A stretch of DNA of 64,000 nucleotides from Paracoccus aurantiacus (GTDB lineage Bacteria > Pseudomonadota > Alphaproteobacteria > Rhodobacterales > Rhodobacteraceae), in assembly GCF_007993065.1 (NCBI RefSeq), contig NZ_VOPL01000001.1:1070542-1134541 (forward strand), in the 5' to 3' direction. Under the pieces are notes generated by a model, which was given only the letters and a program-made list of their open reading frames with translations, ran no database searches and was not told the DNA's origin. This document shows, piece by piece, positions 10,804-20,196 of the stretch. The position numbers and the translations under genes are program-made. The stretch's first letter is position 1. The number at the start of each line of letters is the position of its first letter.

Positions 10804-11679
10804 ATGATCTACGCAACCGGACAGGATTGGTTGGCAAGCCCGCGCAAGCGCGTGCTGTTCTTCGGCATGTCCGGCCTTGGCAAGACGCATCTGTCGAACA
10901 TGCTGCGCGCGTCTGGCGACTGGTTCCATTACAGCATCGATTACCGCATCGGCACCCGCTATATGGGCGAGCTGATCGCAGACAACTTCAAGCGCGAGGC
11001 GATGAAGGTCCCCTTCCTGCGCGAGCTTCTGTTGTCCGACAGCGTCTATATCGGCAGCAACATCACCTTCGACAATCTGTCGCCCTTGTCCACATATCTG
11101 GGCAAGCCGGGCAGCGAAACACGCGGCGGCCTGCCCTTCGACGAATACCTGAAGCGCCAGCGCGAGCATGAGAAGGCGGAAATCGCCTCGCTTCTGGACA
11201 CGCCGCATTTCATCACCCGCGCGACCGAAATCTACCGCCTGCCGCATTTCGTCTGCGACAGCGGCGGTTCCATCTGCGAGGTCGTGGACCCCGAAAATCC
11301 CGCCGACCCGGTCCTGTCCACGCTGGAAAAGCACCTGCTGATGGTCTGGATCAAGGGGACAGACGCACATACCGAAGAACTCGTCCGCCGCTTCGACCGC
11401 GCGCCCAAGCCGATGTATTATCAAGCGGAATTTCTCGACGGCGCATGGCGCGCCTACCGGATTGAAAAGGGCCTGCGCGAAGATCAGGTCGATCCCGACG
11501 ACTTCATCCGCTGGACCTATGCCCGCGCGTTGGCCCACCGCCAGCCCCGCTATGCCGCGATGGCCCGGCGCGGCGTGACGATCACCGCCGACGAAGTCGG
11601 CAACGTGCGCAATCCCGCAGATCTCGACCGGCTGATCGCGAAAGCCATCGACCGCCAGAAAAACACCAAGGAAGCCTGA
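10804..11679 (+). CDS. P-loop ATPase of unknown role, coupled to metA
   Basis: 291 residues. Walker [12 protein letters not shown] at about 22-32 after a hydrophobic strand (RVLFFG). The core includes [13 protein letters not shown] and [20 protein letters not shown], with a long insert after the P-loop. It resembles small kinase-like NTPases but no substrate can be named. The chosen ATG has GGAGAGG 4 bp upstream and follows the porin terminator, so a promoter lies in the 46 bp between. The stop (TGA, ends 11679) is 1 bp before the metA ATG, implying coupled translation. Confidence 0.82.
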   Translation: MIYATGQDWLASPRKRVLFFGMSGLGKTHLSNMLRASGDWFHYSIDYRIGTRYMGELIADNFKREAMKVPFLRELLLSDSVYIGSNITFDNLSPLSTYLGKPGSETRGGLPFDEYLKRQREHEKAEIASLLDTPHFITRATEIYRLPHFVCDSGGSICEVVDPENPADPVLSTLEKHLLMVWIKGTDAHTEELVRRFDRAPKPMYYQAEFLDGAWRAYRIEKGLREDQVDPDDFIRWTYARALAHRQPRYAAMARRGVTITADEVGNVRNPADLDRLIAKAIDRQKNTKEA

Positions 11680-11680
11680 A

Positions 11681-12604
11681 ATGCCCATTACGCTGCCCAA
11701 TGACCTGCCCGCCTTCGACATCCTGTCGGATGAAGGCGTCATGGTCATGTCGCCGGGCCGCGCGGCGATGCAGGATATCCGGCCCCTGCGGATCGGGCTT
11801 CTGAACCTGATGCCGAAGAAGATTCAGACCGAAAACCAGTTTGCCCGCCTGATCGGGGCAACGCCGCTGCAGATCGACTTTCAGCTGATCCGCATGTCGG
11901 ACCATGAAAGCCGCAATACCGCAGCCGATCACATGCAGTCCTTTTATCGCAAGTTTTCGGATGTCGAGGCCACGGGCGAGAAGTTCGACGGCCTTGTCAT
12001 CACCGGCGCGCCCATCGAACAGCTTCCCTTCGAGGAGGTAACCTATTGGGACGAACTGAGCCGCGTCTTCGACTGGACGCAGACCCATGTTCATTCCACC
12101 TTCGGCGTCTGCTGGGGGGCGATGGCCATGGCCTGGCACTTCCACGGATTGCCGAAACACGACCTGCCCGCCAAGGCCTTCGGCTGCTTCCGCCACGAAA
12201 ACCGCCAGCCGGCATCGCCGTTCCTGCGCGGATTTTCCGACGATCTGCTGATCCCGGTCAGCCGCTGGACAGAAGTCCGCGCAGCCGATGTGGACGACCG
12301 CCCGGCACTGACCACGCTGCTTGCCTCGGACGAGGTCGGCCCGTGTCTTCTGCAGGACGAGGGGCATCGCGCGCTCTATGTATTCAACCACTTCGAATAT
12401 GATTCAACGACGCTGAAGGACGAATATGATCGCGATGTCGAGGCGGGAAAGTCCATCGCCGTCCCGGTGAATTACTATCCCGACGACGACCCCGCGCGCC
12501 CGCCTTCCAACCGCTGGCGCAGTCACGCGCATCTGCTTTACGGCAACTGGATCAACGAGATCTACCAGACGACCGAATACGACATTTCGAAGATCGGGAC
12601 CTGA
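11681..12604 (+). CDS. metAA: Homoserine O-acyltransferase MetA, predicted acetyl-CoA specific
   Basis: 307 residues. Glutaminase-like fold with nucleophilic Cys in [12 protein letters not shown], catalytic His/Glu in FNHFEYD, and the conserved [16 protein letters not shown]. It acylates homoserine, the first step of methionine synthesis. The acyl-CoA selectivity position, Gly111 in E. coli MetA (TGAPLG), is Glu here ([14 protein letters not shown]113); published work on the family links Glu at this site to acetyl-CoA rather than succinyl-CoA. Older annotation as succinyltransferase would therefore mislead. No SAM riboswitch was seen upstream. Confidence 0.93.
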   Translation: MPITLPNDLPAFDILSDEGVMVMSPGRAAMQDIRPLRIGLLNLMPKKIQTENQFARLIGATPLQIDFQLIRMSDHESRNTAADHMQSFYRKFSDVEATGEKFDGLVITGAPIEQLPFEEVTYWDELSRVFDWTQTHVHSTFGVCWGAMAMAWHFHGLPKHDLPAKAFGCFRHENRQPASPFLRGFSDDLLIPVSRWTEVRAADVDDRPALTTLLASDEVGPCLLQDEGHRALYVFNHFEYDSTTLKDEYDRDVEAGKSIAVPVNYYPDDDPARPPSNRWRSHAHLLYGNWINEIYQTTEYDISKIGT

Positions 12605-12676
12605 CAAAGCCCCGTCACGCCCCTTTTCAGCGCGCGCGCCGGGCCGCATAGTCGGCCAAGTTCACGGAGTTTACGC

Positions 12677-13570
12677 ATGGCCAAATCCAGCAAATCCCCA
12701 CACCCCCTGCCCTATGTTGGCGAGATCACGCGCTTTTTCGAAGAAAAGGCCCCGAAGGATATCCGAAAGGCCATCGAAAAGGCCGGCAAGGACGATATCC
12801 TGGACGCGTCCTATCCCTATGAAGAAGAGATGGACAAGGACGATTACGAAAAGCAGATGGAGAAGCTTCAGGCCGAGCTGGTGAAGATGATGCATGACAT
12901 CTCTGTCACCGGCAAGCGCGTGGTCGTGGTGTTCGAAGGCCGCGATGCGGCAGGCAAAGGCGGCACCATCGAACGTGTGCGCGAAAACCTCAATCCGCGC
13001 TCTGCCTATATCGTGGCCCTTCCGAAGCCGTCCGAACGCGAATCCGACCAGTGGTATTTCCAGCGCTATATCGACTGGCTGCCTGCCAAGGGCGAAATCG
13101 CGCTGTTCGACCGAAGCTGGTATAACCGCGGCGTGGTCGAACGTGTTTTCGGCTTTTCGAACGAGGATCAGCGGGTCAAGTTCTTCCGCCAGCTTCCCGC
13201 CTTCGAAGGCATGCTGGTCGATGACGGCCTGATCCTTGTGAAGCTGTGGCTGAATGTCGGTCGCGCCGAACAGCTCAAGCGCTTTCTCGACCGTGAAAAG
13301 GACCCGCTGAAGCAGTGGAAGCTGTCCTCCATCGACGTCGAGGGGCTGGGCAAATGGGACGAATACACCAAGGCGATCAAGGACACGCTGAAACGGTCGG
13401 ATATCAAGCCCGCGCCCTGGACGGTCATCCGCTCCGATGACAAGAAGCGCGCCCGCATCGCCGCGATCCAGACGATCCTGAATGCCGTCGATTACGCGGG
13501 CAAGGACAAAAAGGCCATCGGCACCCGCGACCCCAAGATCGCTGGCGGGGCAGAGCTTCTGGACAGGTGA
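12677..13570 (+). CDS. ppk2: Polyphosphate kinase 2
   Basis: 297 residues with the PPK2 core: Walker [15 protein letters not shown] (about 93-106), lid-associated Arg-rich [13 protein letters not shown], and Walker [20 protein letters not shown]2 enzymes transfer phosphate between polyphosphate and nucleotides, usually to regenerate GTP or ATP from the diphosphate. The short N-terminal extension (Lys-rich, [17 protein letters not shown]) suggests the class I one-domain form. GGAG lies 9 bp before the ATG. It stands alone between metA and the binding-protein gene. Confidence 0.93.
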   Translation: MAKSSKSPHPLPYVGEITRFFEEKAPKDIRKAIEKAGKDDILDASYPYEEEMDKDDYEKQMEKLQAELVKMMHDISVTGKRVVVVFEGRDAAGKGGTIERVRENLNPRSAYIVALPKPSERESDQWYFQRYIDWLPAKGEIALFDRSWYNRGVVERVFGFSNEDQRVKFFRQLPAFEGMLVDDGLILVKLWLNVGRAEQLKRFLDREKDPLKQWKLSSIDVEGLGKWDEYTKAIKDTLKRSDIKPAPWTVIRSDDKKRARIAAIQTILNAVDYAGKDKKAIGTRDPKIAGGAELLDR

Positions 13571-13590
13571 TGCTGCGCGCGCTGCTGGCC

Positions 13591-13615
13591 TGCCTGTCTG
13601 CCGGGCAGACAGGCA
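13591..13615. promoter_or_regulatory. 25-bp perfect palindrome between ppk2 and the binding-protein gene
   Basis: Arms TGCCTGTCTGCC (13591-13602) and GGCAGACAGGCA (13604-13615) around one G. No T-run follows directly, so it is a poor intrinsic terminator. A further partial half-site (GCAGACAGCC) occurs at 13629-13638. Its position 95 bp before the next start fits an operator for the transporter gene; the regulator is unknown. Confidence 0.55.
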
Positions 13616-13709
13616 TCGCGCAGATCGTGCAGACAGCCATTTTACTTGCGCGCTTTTCGGGCAGCCGCTAGCGTCGGCAGGCTGAAACTCAACCGAAAGG
13701 CCATCGCAT

Positions 13710-14750
13710 ATGACCTTCCTGCGCTCGACCGCGATCCTCGCTGTTCTCGCGACCCCCGCCCTCGCCGCCGATCCCGAATTGACCGTGTTCGACTGGGCCG
13801 GCTTCGAAGAGCCTGTCCTGTTCCAGGGCTATATCGACAAGAACGGCGACAGCCCGACCTTCGCGCTTTACGGCGACGATGACGAGGCGTTCCAGAAGAT
13901 CGCATCGGGCTTCAAGGCCGATATGGTCCATCCCTGCAGCCAGATGGTGTCGAAATACCGCGATGCCGGCCTGATCGAGCCGTGGGACACCTCGAAGATC
14001 CCGGCCTATGCGGACCTCGATCCGCAGTTCAACGGCTCGGACGTGTTTCACGACGACGAAGGCGTCTGGTATATTCCGACCGACTGGGGTGCGACCGCAA
14101 TCGCCTACAACACCGAGAAGGTGCCCGCCGAGGATGTCGAAAGCCTGTCGATCTTCACAAACCCGGATTATGCCGGCCGCACCTCGCTGCCCGACAGTTC
14201 CGACGATGTCTGGGCGCTTGCCTATCTGGCGACCGGCGTGACCGACTGGACCGAGGTCAGCGACGAACAGTTTCAGGCCGCAGCGGACTGGCTGCGCGAA
14301 GCGCATCAGAACGTTGCCGCCTACTGGTCCGACCCGTCCGAACAGGCGCAGCTCATGGCCTCGGGTCAGGTCGATGTCGCGTGGTCGTGGAATGACGGCG
14401 TGACCTATCTGAAGGCCGATAATTACCCGGTGGGCTTCCAGCGCGCGCCGAAGGAAGGCTCGTCGAACTTCATCTGCGGCTTCGTCAACATGAAGGACGG
14501 CCCCGGCAATGAAGAAAAGGTCTATGACTTCATCAATGCCTGGCTCGCCCCGGAATCGGCCAAGGGCCTGCTCGATACGATCGGCTACGGCCCGACCACA
14601 GTTGCCGGCATGGAAACCATCAAGGACGAGGAAGCGGTGAAAACCGGCCTTGGCCCGATTGACGCCCCGATCCTGAACCAGACCCCGAACGATCCGCAAC
14701 TGCGCGAAAAGCAACTGGCCGAGTTCGAGAAGATCAAGGCAGGGTTCTGA
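13710..14750 (+). CDS. Periplasmic polyamine-type ABC transporter substrate-binding protein
   Basis: 346 residues. Signal peptide MTFLRSTAILAVLATPALAA cut after about residue 20. The mature part follows the PotD/PotF pattern: LTVFDWAGF, the DMVHPC and WYIPTDWGATAIAYN segments, LPDSSDDVWALAYLATG and VAWSWNDGVTYL. Family members bind spermidine, putrescine or related cations in the periplasm. No permease or ATPase gene lies beside it, so it either works with a transporter encoded elsewhere or is a solitary receptor. Promoter control may involve the palindrome 95 bp upstream. A strong terminator follows. Confidence 0.88.
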   Translation: MTFLRSTAILAVLATPALAADPELTVFDWAGFEEPVLFQGYIDKNGDSPTFALYGDDDEAFQKIASGFKADMVHPCSQMVSKYRDAGLIEPWDTSKIPAYADLDPQFNGSDVFHDDEGVWYIPTDWGATAIAYNTEKVPAEDVESLSIFTNPDYAGRTSLPDSSDDVWALAYLATGVTDWTEVSDEQFQAAADWLREAHQNVAAYWSDPSEQAQLMASGQVDVAWSWNDGVTYLKADNYPVGFQRAPKEGSSNFICGFVNMKDGPGNEEKVYDFINAWLAPESAKGLLDTIGYGPTTVAGMETIKDEEAVKTGLGPIDAPILNQTPNDPQLREKQLAEFEKIKAGF

Positions 14751-14785
14751 CCGCAAGGGATTATCCCGACCTGCACAACCTATAA

Positions 14786-14809
14786 GGGCGGCCTATGGGC
14801 CGCCTTTTT
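14786..14809 (+). terminator. Terminator after the binding-protein gene
   Basis: GGCGGCC (14787-14793), loop TATG, GGCCGCC (14798-14804) then five T. Confidence 0.88.
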
Positions 14810-15016
14810 CATGACGGATCTCGGGTATTGCACAAGCAGTGGTCACCTGCGGCCAGTTTCCGCCAGTGTCCCGGTAACTGCTTGATCCCCTGCTGAGCAC
14901 GTGCCTAGTCTGCCCCTGACTGATCTGCCGTCGCGGGCGCGTCGGCAATTTCCGGTCACTGTAAATTTTGCCATAAGTTTTAGCGTCCCGCCCTGCGCGA
15001 CGCGACAGGAGGACTC

Positions 15017-16354
15017 ATGCCACAGTATCAAACCAACAGCATTCAGGCGCTCGCCGCCGCATTCTATGAATTTTACGGCACAACCGGCGCTGACATCCTC
15101 GAATATTTCGACAGTCCGGTTCTGGGTTATGGCGATGCTGGCAATGACACCATCCGCACCGGCGATTTCACCGACGAAATCCACGGCGGGGCCGACAATG
15201 ACCAGATCTGGACCCATGGCGGCAATGATCTGGTTTACGGCGATGACGGTAACGACATCATCCGCGTGGGCACCGGCGCAGACACCGCCTATGGCGGGGC
15301 CGGCAACGACTTCATCAGCGACAAGGAAGGCAATTACGACGACATCCTGGACGGCGGCGCTGGCAATGACACCATCAATTCCGGCCACGGCAATGACCTG
15401 CTTCTGGGCGGCGATGGCGACGATTTCCTGGGCGACACCGCCGATCTGACCGGCAATGACACCTTCGACGGCGGTGCTGGCAATGACCGCATCTATTCCG
15501 GCTATGGCAACGATTCCATTTTTGCTGGCCACGGCGACGATGTCATTTACGAAGGCGACGGCAACGACACCATCAACGGTGGGATCGGCAACGACCTGAT
15601 CTATGCCGGTGCGGGCGACGATTACGTCTTCGACGAGGATCCGCGCTATGCCTATAGCGGCAATGACACCATTGACGGCGGCACGGGTAACGACACGCTG
15701 ATGTCGGCAGGTGGCGATGACGTGGTCATCGACATGTTCGGAAATAACCTGATCGTCGACGAATGGGGCAGTGATCGGATCACGACCGGGTCTGGCACCG
15801 ACACAATTCAGGCCGGTCAGGAAAACGACACGATCATCAGCGGCGGCGGCAATGACAGCATCGACGGCGGCCGCTATGGGGACGTCATCAGGGCCGGGGG
15901 CGGCAATGACACGATCCTTGGCGGAGGCTCGATCGACTATCTCTTTGATTGGGATCCGACCTACCGTCCCGGTCTTGACCAGATCTGGGGCGGTGCAGGC
16001 GATGACCTGATCAGCAACACCATCCTGACTGACGCAGCCGGGACAGGCGTCGTGTCGAACACCGCAGTCCACTATACCGGCGCGGACGGCAATGACACGA
16101 TCCAGAACTTCTCGGTCTTCGGCGGGACGCCCGAGGACGACCTTCGCGATGTCGCGCAGGACGTCATCATCATCCGCTCGGACATCAACGGCAGCGGCAT
16201 CGATTCGGTCGATGACCTTCTGGATCGCCTGTCCGATACCGCTGATGGCGCGGTGCTGAATCTGGGCGGCGGCAATTCGATCCTGTTCGAGGATCGCAGC
16301 GTCGATCAGCTGACCAATCCGCAATATTTCGACAGCTATTTCGACATCGTCTGA
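15017..16354 (+). CDS. RTX repeat protein 1 (calcium-binding, type I secreted)
   Basis: 445 residues made almost wholly of GGxGxDxxx-type nonapeptides (for example GGAGNDTIN, GYGNDSIFA, GGIGNDLIY), from about residue 38 to 345. Such repeats form calcium-bound parallel beta-rolls once the protein is outside the cell. There is no Sec signal. The ~90-residue C-terminus (QDVIIIRSDINGSGID, then GAVLNLGGGNSILFED) matches the type I secretion signal region of RTX proteins. The N-terminal 40 residues (AAAFYEFYGTTGADILEYF) recur in the next gene. No protease, lipase, lectin or other effector domain is visible, and no HlyB/HlyD/TolC genes are nearby. GGAGGACTC precedes the ATG. Confidence 0.9.
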   Translation: MPQYQTNSIQALAAAFYEFYGTTGADILEYFDSPVLGYGDAGNDTIRTGDFTDEIHGGADNDQIWTHGGNDLVYGDDGNDIIRVGTGADTAYGGAGNDFISDKEGNYDDILDGGAGNDTINSGHGNDLLLGGDGDDFLGDTADLTGNDTFDGGAGNDRIYSGYGNDSIFAGHGDDVIYEGDGNDTINGGIGNDLIYAGAGDDYVFDEDPRYAYSGNDTIDGGTGNDTLMSAGGDDVVIDMFGNNLIVDEWGSDRITTGSGTDTIQAGQENDTIISGGGNDSIDGGRYGDVIRAGGGNDTILGGGSIDYLFDWDPTYRPGLDQIWGGAGDDLISNTILTDAAGTGVVSNTAVHYTGADGNDTIQNFSVFGGTPEDDLRDVAQDVIIIRSDINGSGIDSVDDLLDRLSDTADGAVLNLGGGNSILFEDRSVDQLTNPQYFDSYFDIV

Positions 16355-16397
16355 CCCAGCCCATTTTCGCGCGCAACACGCCACGAAAGGATTACCC

Positions 16398-17513
16398 ATG
16401 CCACAATCACGGATCCCGACCCTCATTGACGAATTCTATGAATATTTCGGCACCAACGGCCCCGACACGCTGGTCTTCAAGGACGGCCCGCTTCTCGGCT
16501 TTGGCTATGCCGGGGATGACGCCTATGAAAGCGGCGATTTCGCCGATATCCTTTATATGGGCGAAGGCAATGACACCGTCGAAAGCGGCGGCGGCGACGA
16601 TCTCGTCTATGCCGATGCCGGAAACGACCTGATCCGTTCGGGCGAGGGCAGCGATACCGTCTATGGCGGCACCGGAAACGACTTCCTCAGCGACAAGTTC
16701 GGCGCGGGGGACGATGTTCTCGACGCAGGCTCGGGCAACAACACCATTGTTTCGGGCGATGGCGACGACCACCTCATCGCCGGGGACGGCAATGACGTCA
16801 TCGGCGATACCGGCGCCTTCACCGGCAACGACACGATCGAATCCGGCGCAGGCAACGACACCATCTATTCCGGTCTCGGCAATGACAGCATCCGCTCCAG
16901 CAGCGGCAACGACCTGATCTATGACGGCGCGGGCGATGACTATATCCGTCCGGGCGCGGGCGATGACAGGGTCTATGATCATCTCGGCAATAACAACATT
17001 TACGCCGATTACGGCAACGACACCATCGTGTCGGGCAGCGGCAATGACGATCTTTACGGCGATTTCGGCAGCGATGTGATCTATGGCGGCGGTGGCAATG
17101 ACACCATCGACGCCGGGTCTTCTTGGGATGTGGTGACGGTGCCCTCGACCAACCCCCAGCAGGGCGAGGATCACATCTATGGCCAGGGCGGCGACGACCT
17201 TCTGTCCGGCTGGGGCGAAACCTATTACCACTATGCCGGGGCTGACGGAAACGACACCATCGACCTTTTCGAACTTGGCTGGGACGGCCCCGGCACCAGC
17301 AACAGGATTGACGAACAAGACGTCATCGTCATCCCCCGCAACATCAACAACAGCGGGATCGAGGATTTCGACGACCTTCAGGGCCGCATCACCGCCACCG
17401 CCGACGGCGCATTGATCGACCTTGGCGGCGGCAGCACCATCCTGCTTGACGGTGTCCGCGCCTCGGACCTGCTGCAAGCAGTCGAGAACGAACAAAGCTT
17501 CCTGTTCGTCTGA
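16398..17513 (+). CDS. RTX repeat protein 2, paralogue of the preceding gene
   Basis: 371 residues with the same plan: N-terminal cap (LIDEFYEYFGTNGPDTLVF), about 15 RTX nonapeptides (GEGNDTVES, GGTGNDFLS, GSGNDDLYG) and a homologous C-terminal secretion region (QDVIVIPRNINNSGIED, ALIDLGGGSTILLDG). It starts 43 bp after the first gene with GAAAGGA upstream, so the two are probably cotranscribed and arose by tandem duplication followed by repeat loss. It is shorter than its neighbour mainly in the repeat block. Structural surface or matrix role is likely, since nothing enzymatic is present. Confidence 0.9.
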   Translation: MPQSRIPTLIDEFYEYFGTNGPDTLVFKDGPLLGFGYAGDDAYESGDFADILYMGEGNDTVESGGGDDLVYADAGNDLIRSGEGSDTVYGGTGNDFLSDKFGAGDDVLDAGSGNNTIVSGDGDDHLIAGDGNDVIGDTGAFTGNDTIESGAGNDTIYSGLGNDSIRSSSGNDLIYDGAGDDYIRPGAGDDRVYDHLGNNNIYADYGNDTIVSGSGNDDLYGDFGSDVIYGGGGNDTIDAGSSWDVVTVPSTNPQQGEDHIYGQGGDDLLSGWGETYYHYAGADGNDTIDLFELGWDGPGTSNRIDEQDVIVIPRNINNSGIEDFDDLQGRITATADGALIDLGGGSTILLDGVRASDLLQAVENEQSFLFV

Positions 17514-17547
17514 TCCGAACCGGCCCGGACAGTCCGGCACCGGCAAG

Positions 17548-17577
17548 AACCGGCCCACGCAAGCGGGCCGGTTTTCC
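17548..17577 (+). terminator. Terminator of the RTX pair
   Basis: AACCGGCCC (17548-17556), 8-nt loop, GGGCCGGTT (17565-17573) followed by TT and pyrimidines. Confidence 0.85.
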
Positions 17578-17588
17578 TTCTTTGTCAA

Positions 17589-17611
17589 GGCGTTAGGTCA
17601 CGCCTAACGCC
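17589..17611. promoter_or_regulatory. Perfect inverted repeat upstream of the hydrolase gene
   Basis: GGCGTTAGG (17589-17597), 5-bp spacer, CCTAACGCC (17603-17611). It lies after the RTX terminator and 74 bp before the hydrolase ATG, with no T-run, so it looks like an operator. The CGNR-type regulator three genes on is one candidate binder; this is inference. Confidence 0.55.
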
Positions 17612-17684
17612 TCTTGGCCAGCCTGCTGCACGCACCGAACTATCAAAACTTGTTTTGCTGGTTCACTCTGATCAGAATGCAGCC

Positions 17685-18557
17685 ATGAAACAGACAACAC
17701 ATCGATTCGCAGAAATCGCAGGGCACAAGCTGTTCATCCGAGAGGCCGGCCCACCTGACGCGCCGGTTCTGCTGCTGCCGCATGGCTATCCCTGTTCGTC
17801 CTTTCAGTTCCGCCGCCTGATGCCCGCATTGGCCGACACGTGGCGCACGATTTCATTCGACTGGCCGGGCTTCGGTTACAGCGACACCCCTGACCCGGAA
17901 TCATTCGCCTGCGATTTCGATGCCTATGCGGATCTGCTGGGGGCGTTCGCGGATACGCTCGGGCTGGATCGCTACGCGCTGTGGCTGCACGACTATGGCT
18001 CTCAGATCGGGCTGCGCCACGCGATCGCGAACCCTCAGCGCATCGCGGCGCTGATTATCCAGAACGGCGACATCTACGAAGATGTTCTCGGCCCCAAATA
18101 CGAAACCATCAAAACCTATTGGTCGCAAAAAACCCCGGACGCCCGCCGCCCGCTGGAGGATGCCGTCAGCGAAGACGGCTTTCGCGCGGAATTCATTGGC
18201 GAGGTGTCGGACCGGATCGCCGCGCGAATCCCGCCCGATCTCTGGAAACTGCACTGGCCGTTGATGGATACCCCGGCGCGGCGCCAGATTGCCGTCAACC
18301 TGATGGAGCGGCTTGAGCAGAATCTAGACTGGTTCCCGCGTTATCAGGCGTATCTGCGCGAATATCAGCCGCCGACGCTGATCGTCTGGGGACCGCAGGA
18401 TGGCTATATGCCGCAGGCTTCCGCCCATGCGTATCTGCGCGACCTGCCCGATGCGGAACTGCATCTGTTGCCGGATGCCGGCCACTGGCTGCTGGAATCC
18501 CATTTCGACGACGCCCTGCCCCTTCTGCGCGATTTTCTGTCGCGCACCCTTGCATGA
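17685..18557 (+). CDS. Alpha/beta hydrolase with Asp nucleophile (epoxide hydrolase or dehalogenase-like)
   Basis: 290 residues from the ATG at 17685; a TTG ten codons upstream is possible. Oxyanion motif HGYPCSSFQFR. The nucleophile elbow reads LHDYGSQIG, so Asp replaces the usual Ser, as in epoxide hydrolases and haloalkane dehalogenases. The catalytic acid is probably in WGPQDGYMP and the base is His in AGHWLLES. A cap domain lies between (about 140-215). The substrate is unknown. A small ABM-like protein and a CGNR regulator follow at short spacing, forming a three-gene module. Confidence 0.85.
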   Translation: MKQTTHRFAEIAGHKLFIREAGPPDAPVLLLPHGYPCSSFQFRRLMPALADTWRTISFDWPGFGYSDTPDPESFACDFDAYADLLGAFADTLGLDRYALWLHDYGSQIGLRHAIANPQRIAALIIQNGDIYEDVLGPKYETIKTYWSQKTPDARRPLEDAVSEDGFRAEFIGEVSDRIAARIPPDLWKLHWPLMDTPARRQIAVNLMERLEQNLDWFPRYQAYLREYQPPTLIVWGPQDGYMPQASAHAYLRDLPDAELHLLPDAGHWLLESHFDDALPLLRDFLSRTLA

Positions 18558-18569
18558 CAAAGGAACATC

Positions 18570-18896
18570 ATGACCACGACCCCAACCATCGCCCGTATCT
18601 GGCGCGGTCGCACGACGCCTGAAAACGCTGACGAGTATGAAAGTTACAATCGCGCCAACGGGGTGCCGCCGCTGCTGAAGACGGCGCTCGGCGTCCAACT
18701 GCTGCGCGAGGATCGCGAAACCGAAACCTGGTTCACCACCATTTCCTATTGGGCCGACATGGATGCGATGACGGCTTTCACAAAAGGCGACCCGGAAACC
18801 GTGCACCATCTGCCGCGCGACGAGGACCTGCTGATGGAACTTCCCGACCGCATCCAGATTCACCAGATTCTTGTGGACCAGCAGCACTTGCGCTGA
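18570..18896 (+). CDS. ABM-like (antibiotic biosynthesis monooxygenase fold) protein
   Basis: 108 residues. TPTIARIWRGRTTPENADEYESY at the start and WFTTISYWADMDAMTAFTKGD in the middle are the alternating strand/helix pattern of dimeric alpha-beta barrel (ABM/Dabb) proteins. These include cofactor-free monooxygenases and small binding proteins. AAGGA stands 5 bp before the ATG and the gene follows the hydrolase by 12 bp, so they are cotranscribed. It may act on the same compound as the hydrolase. Confidence 0.75.
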   Translation: MTTTPTIARIWRGRTTPENADEYESYNRANGVPPLLKTALGVQLLREDRETETWFTTISYWADMDAMTAFTKGDPETVHHLPRDEDLLMELPDRIQIHQILVDQQHLR

Positions 18897-18956
18897 TCCC
18901 GCAGCCCGGCCCGTGTTGCGCAGACCCGCGACTTGTCTTTCCGGCCTGTCGTTGCG

Positions 18957-19556
18957 ATGACTGGATCATCGCATATGGGGCCATTGTCAGGGATGCCGTC
19001 ACCACACCGCATCGCCGGAAATATCGCGCTCGATTTCGCCAATACGATAAGCTGGCGGGGGACAGCGCGCGAGGCGGATCAGCTTGCAACGGCTGACGCG
19101 CTGCGCCACTGGCTGCGCGTGTCGGGACTGCGCGCGACGGACGCGGCGACTGCCCCGGACCCTGACCCTACGCTGGCGGCGGCGCACGCGTTGCGCGCTG
19201 CGATTACACGTATAGGTTCGGCAATTGCAAACGGCGCATCCCCGCCTGACGATGCGCTGAACGACCTGCGCGATGCCGCTGCCGCCGCGCTGTCTCGCGC
19301 ACAGCTTGGGGGGATGCCGCTGCGCCCGCAATTTGACACTGCGGAACAGGCACTGGGCAGTATCGCATGGTCGGCGCTGGATCTGTTCAGCAGTGACGAG
19401 GTCGCGCGGATCAAGGAATGCCCCTTTTCCGACTGCCACTGGCTGTTCGTGGACCGCTCAAAAAACGGGTCGCGCCGCTGGTGCGACATGGCCACCTGCG
19501 GCAACCGCGCCAAGAAACAGGCCATGGCCGCGCATGATAACAGCGCCGCCGGCTAA
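18957..19556 (+). CDS. CGNR zinc-finger (ABATE) family transcriptional regulator
   Basis: 199 residues from the ATG at 18957; ATGs at 18975 and 18993 are equally possible and the conserved part starts only at HRIAGNIALDFANTISWRG. The C-terminal zinc finger is complete: C and C in CPFSDC, then RRWCDMATCGNRAKK with the family's CGNR signature. The N-terminal half is the helical ABATE domain presumed to bind a ligand. It ends the hydrolase-ABM module and is a plausible controller of it. No clear ribosome site helps fix the start. Confidence 0.85.
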   Translation: MTGSSHMGPLSGMPSPHRIAGNIALDFANTISWRGTAREADQLATADALRHWLRVSGLRATDAATAPDPDPTLAAAHALRAAITRIGSAIANGASPPDDALNDLRDAAAAALSRAQLGGMPLRPQFDTAEQALGSIAWSALDLFSSDEVARIKECPFSDCHWLFVDRSKNGSRRWCDMATCGNRAKKQAMAAHDNSAAG

Positions 19557-19570
19557 GCCCTGCCCACGGC

Positions 19571-20176
<606 letters not shown>

Positions 20177-20196
20177 CCAACCCCCGGAAATTTCTG

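Noticed and set aside
15100..17110. Dense ~27-bp periodic repeats that resemble a repeat array
   Set aside because: The period equals nine codons and the frame encodes RTX nonapeptides; units vary at synonymous and spacer positions. It is coding repetition, not CRISPR or a satellite.
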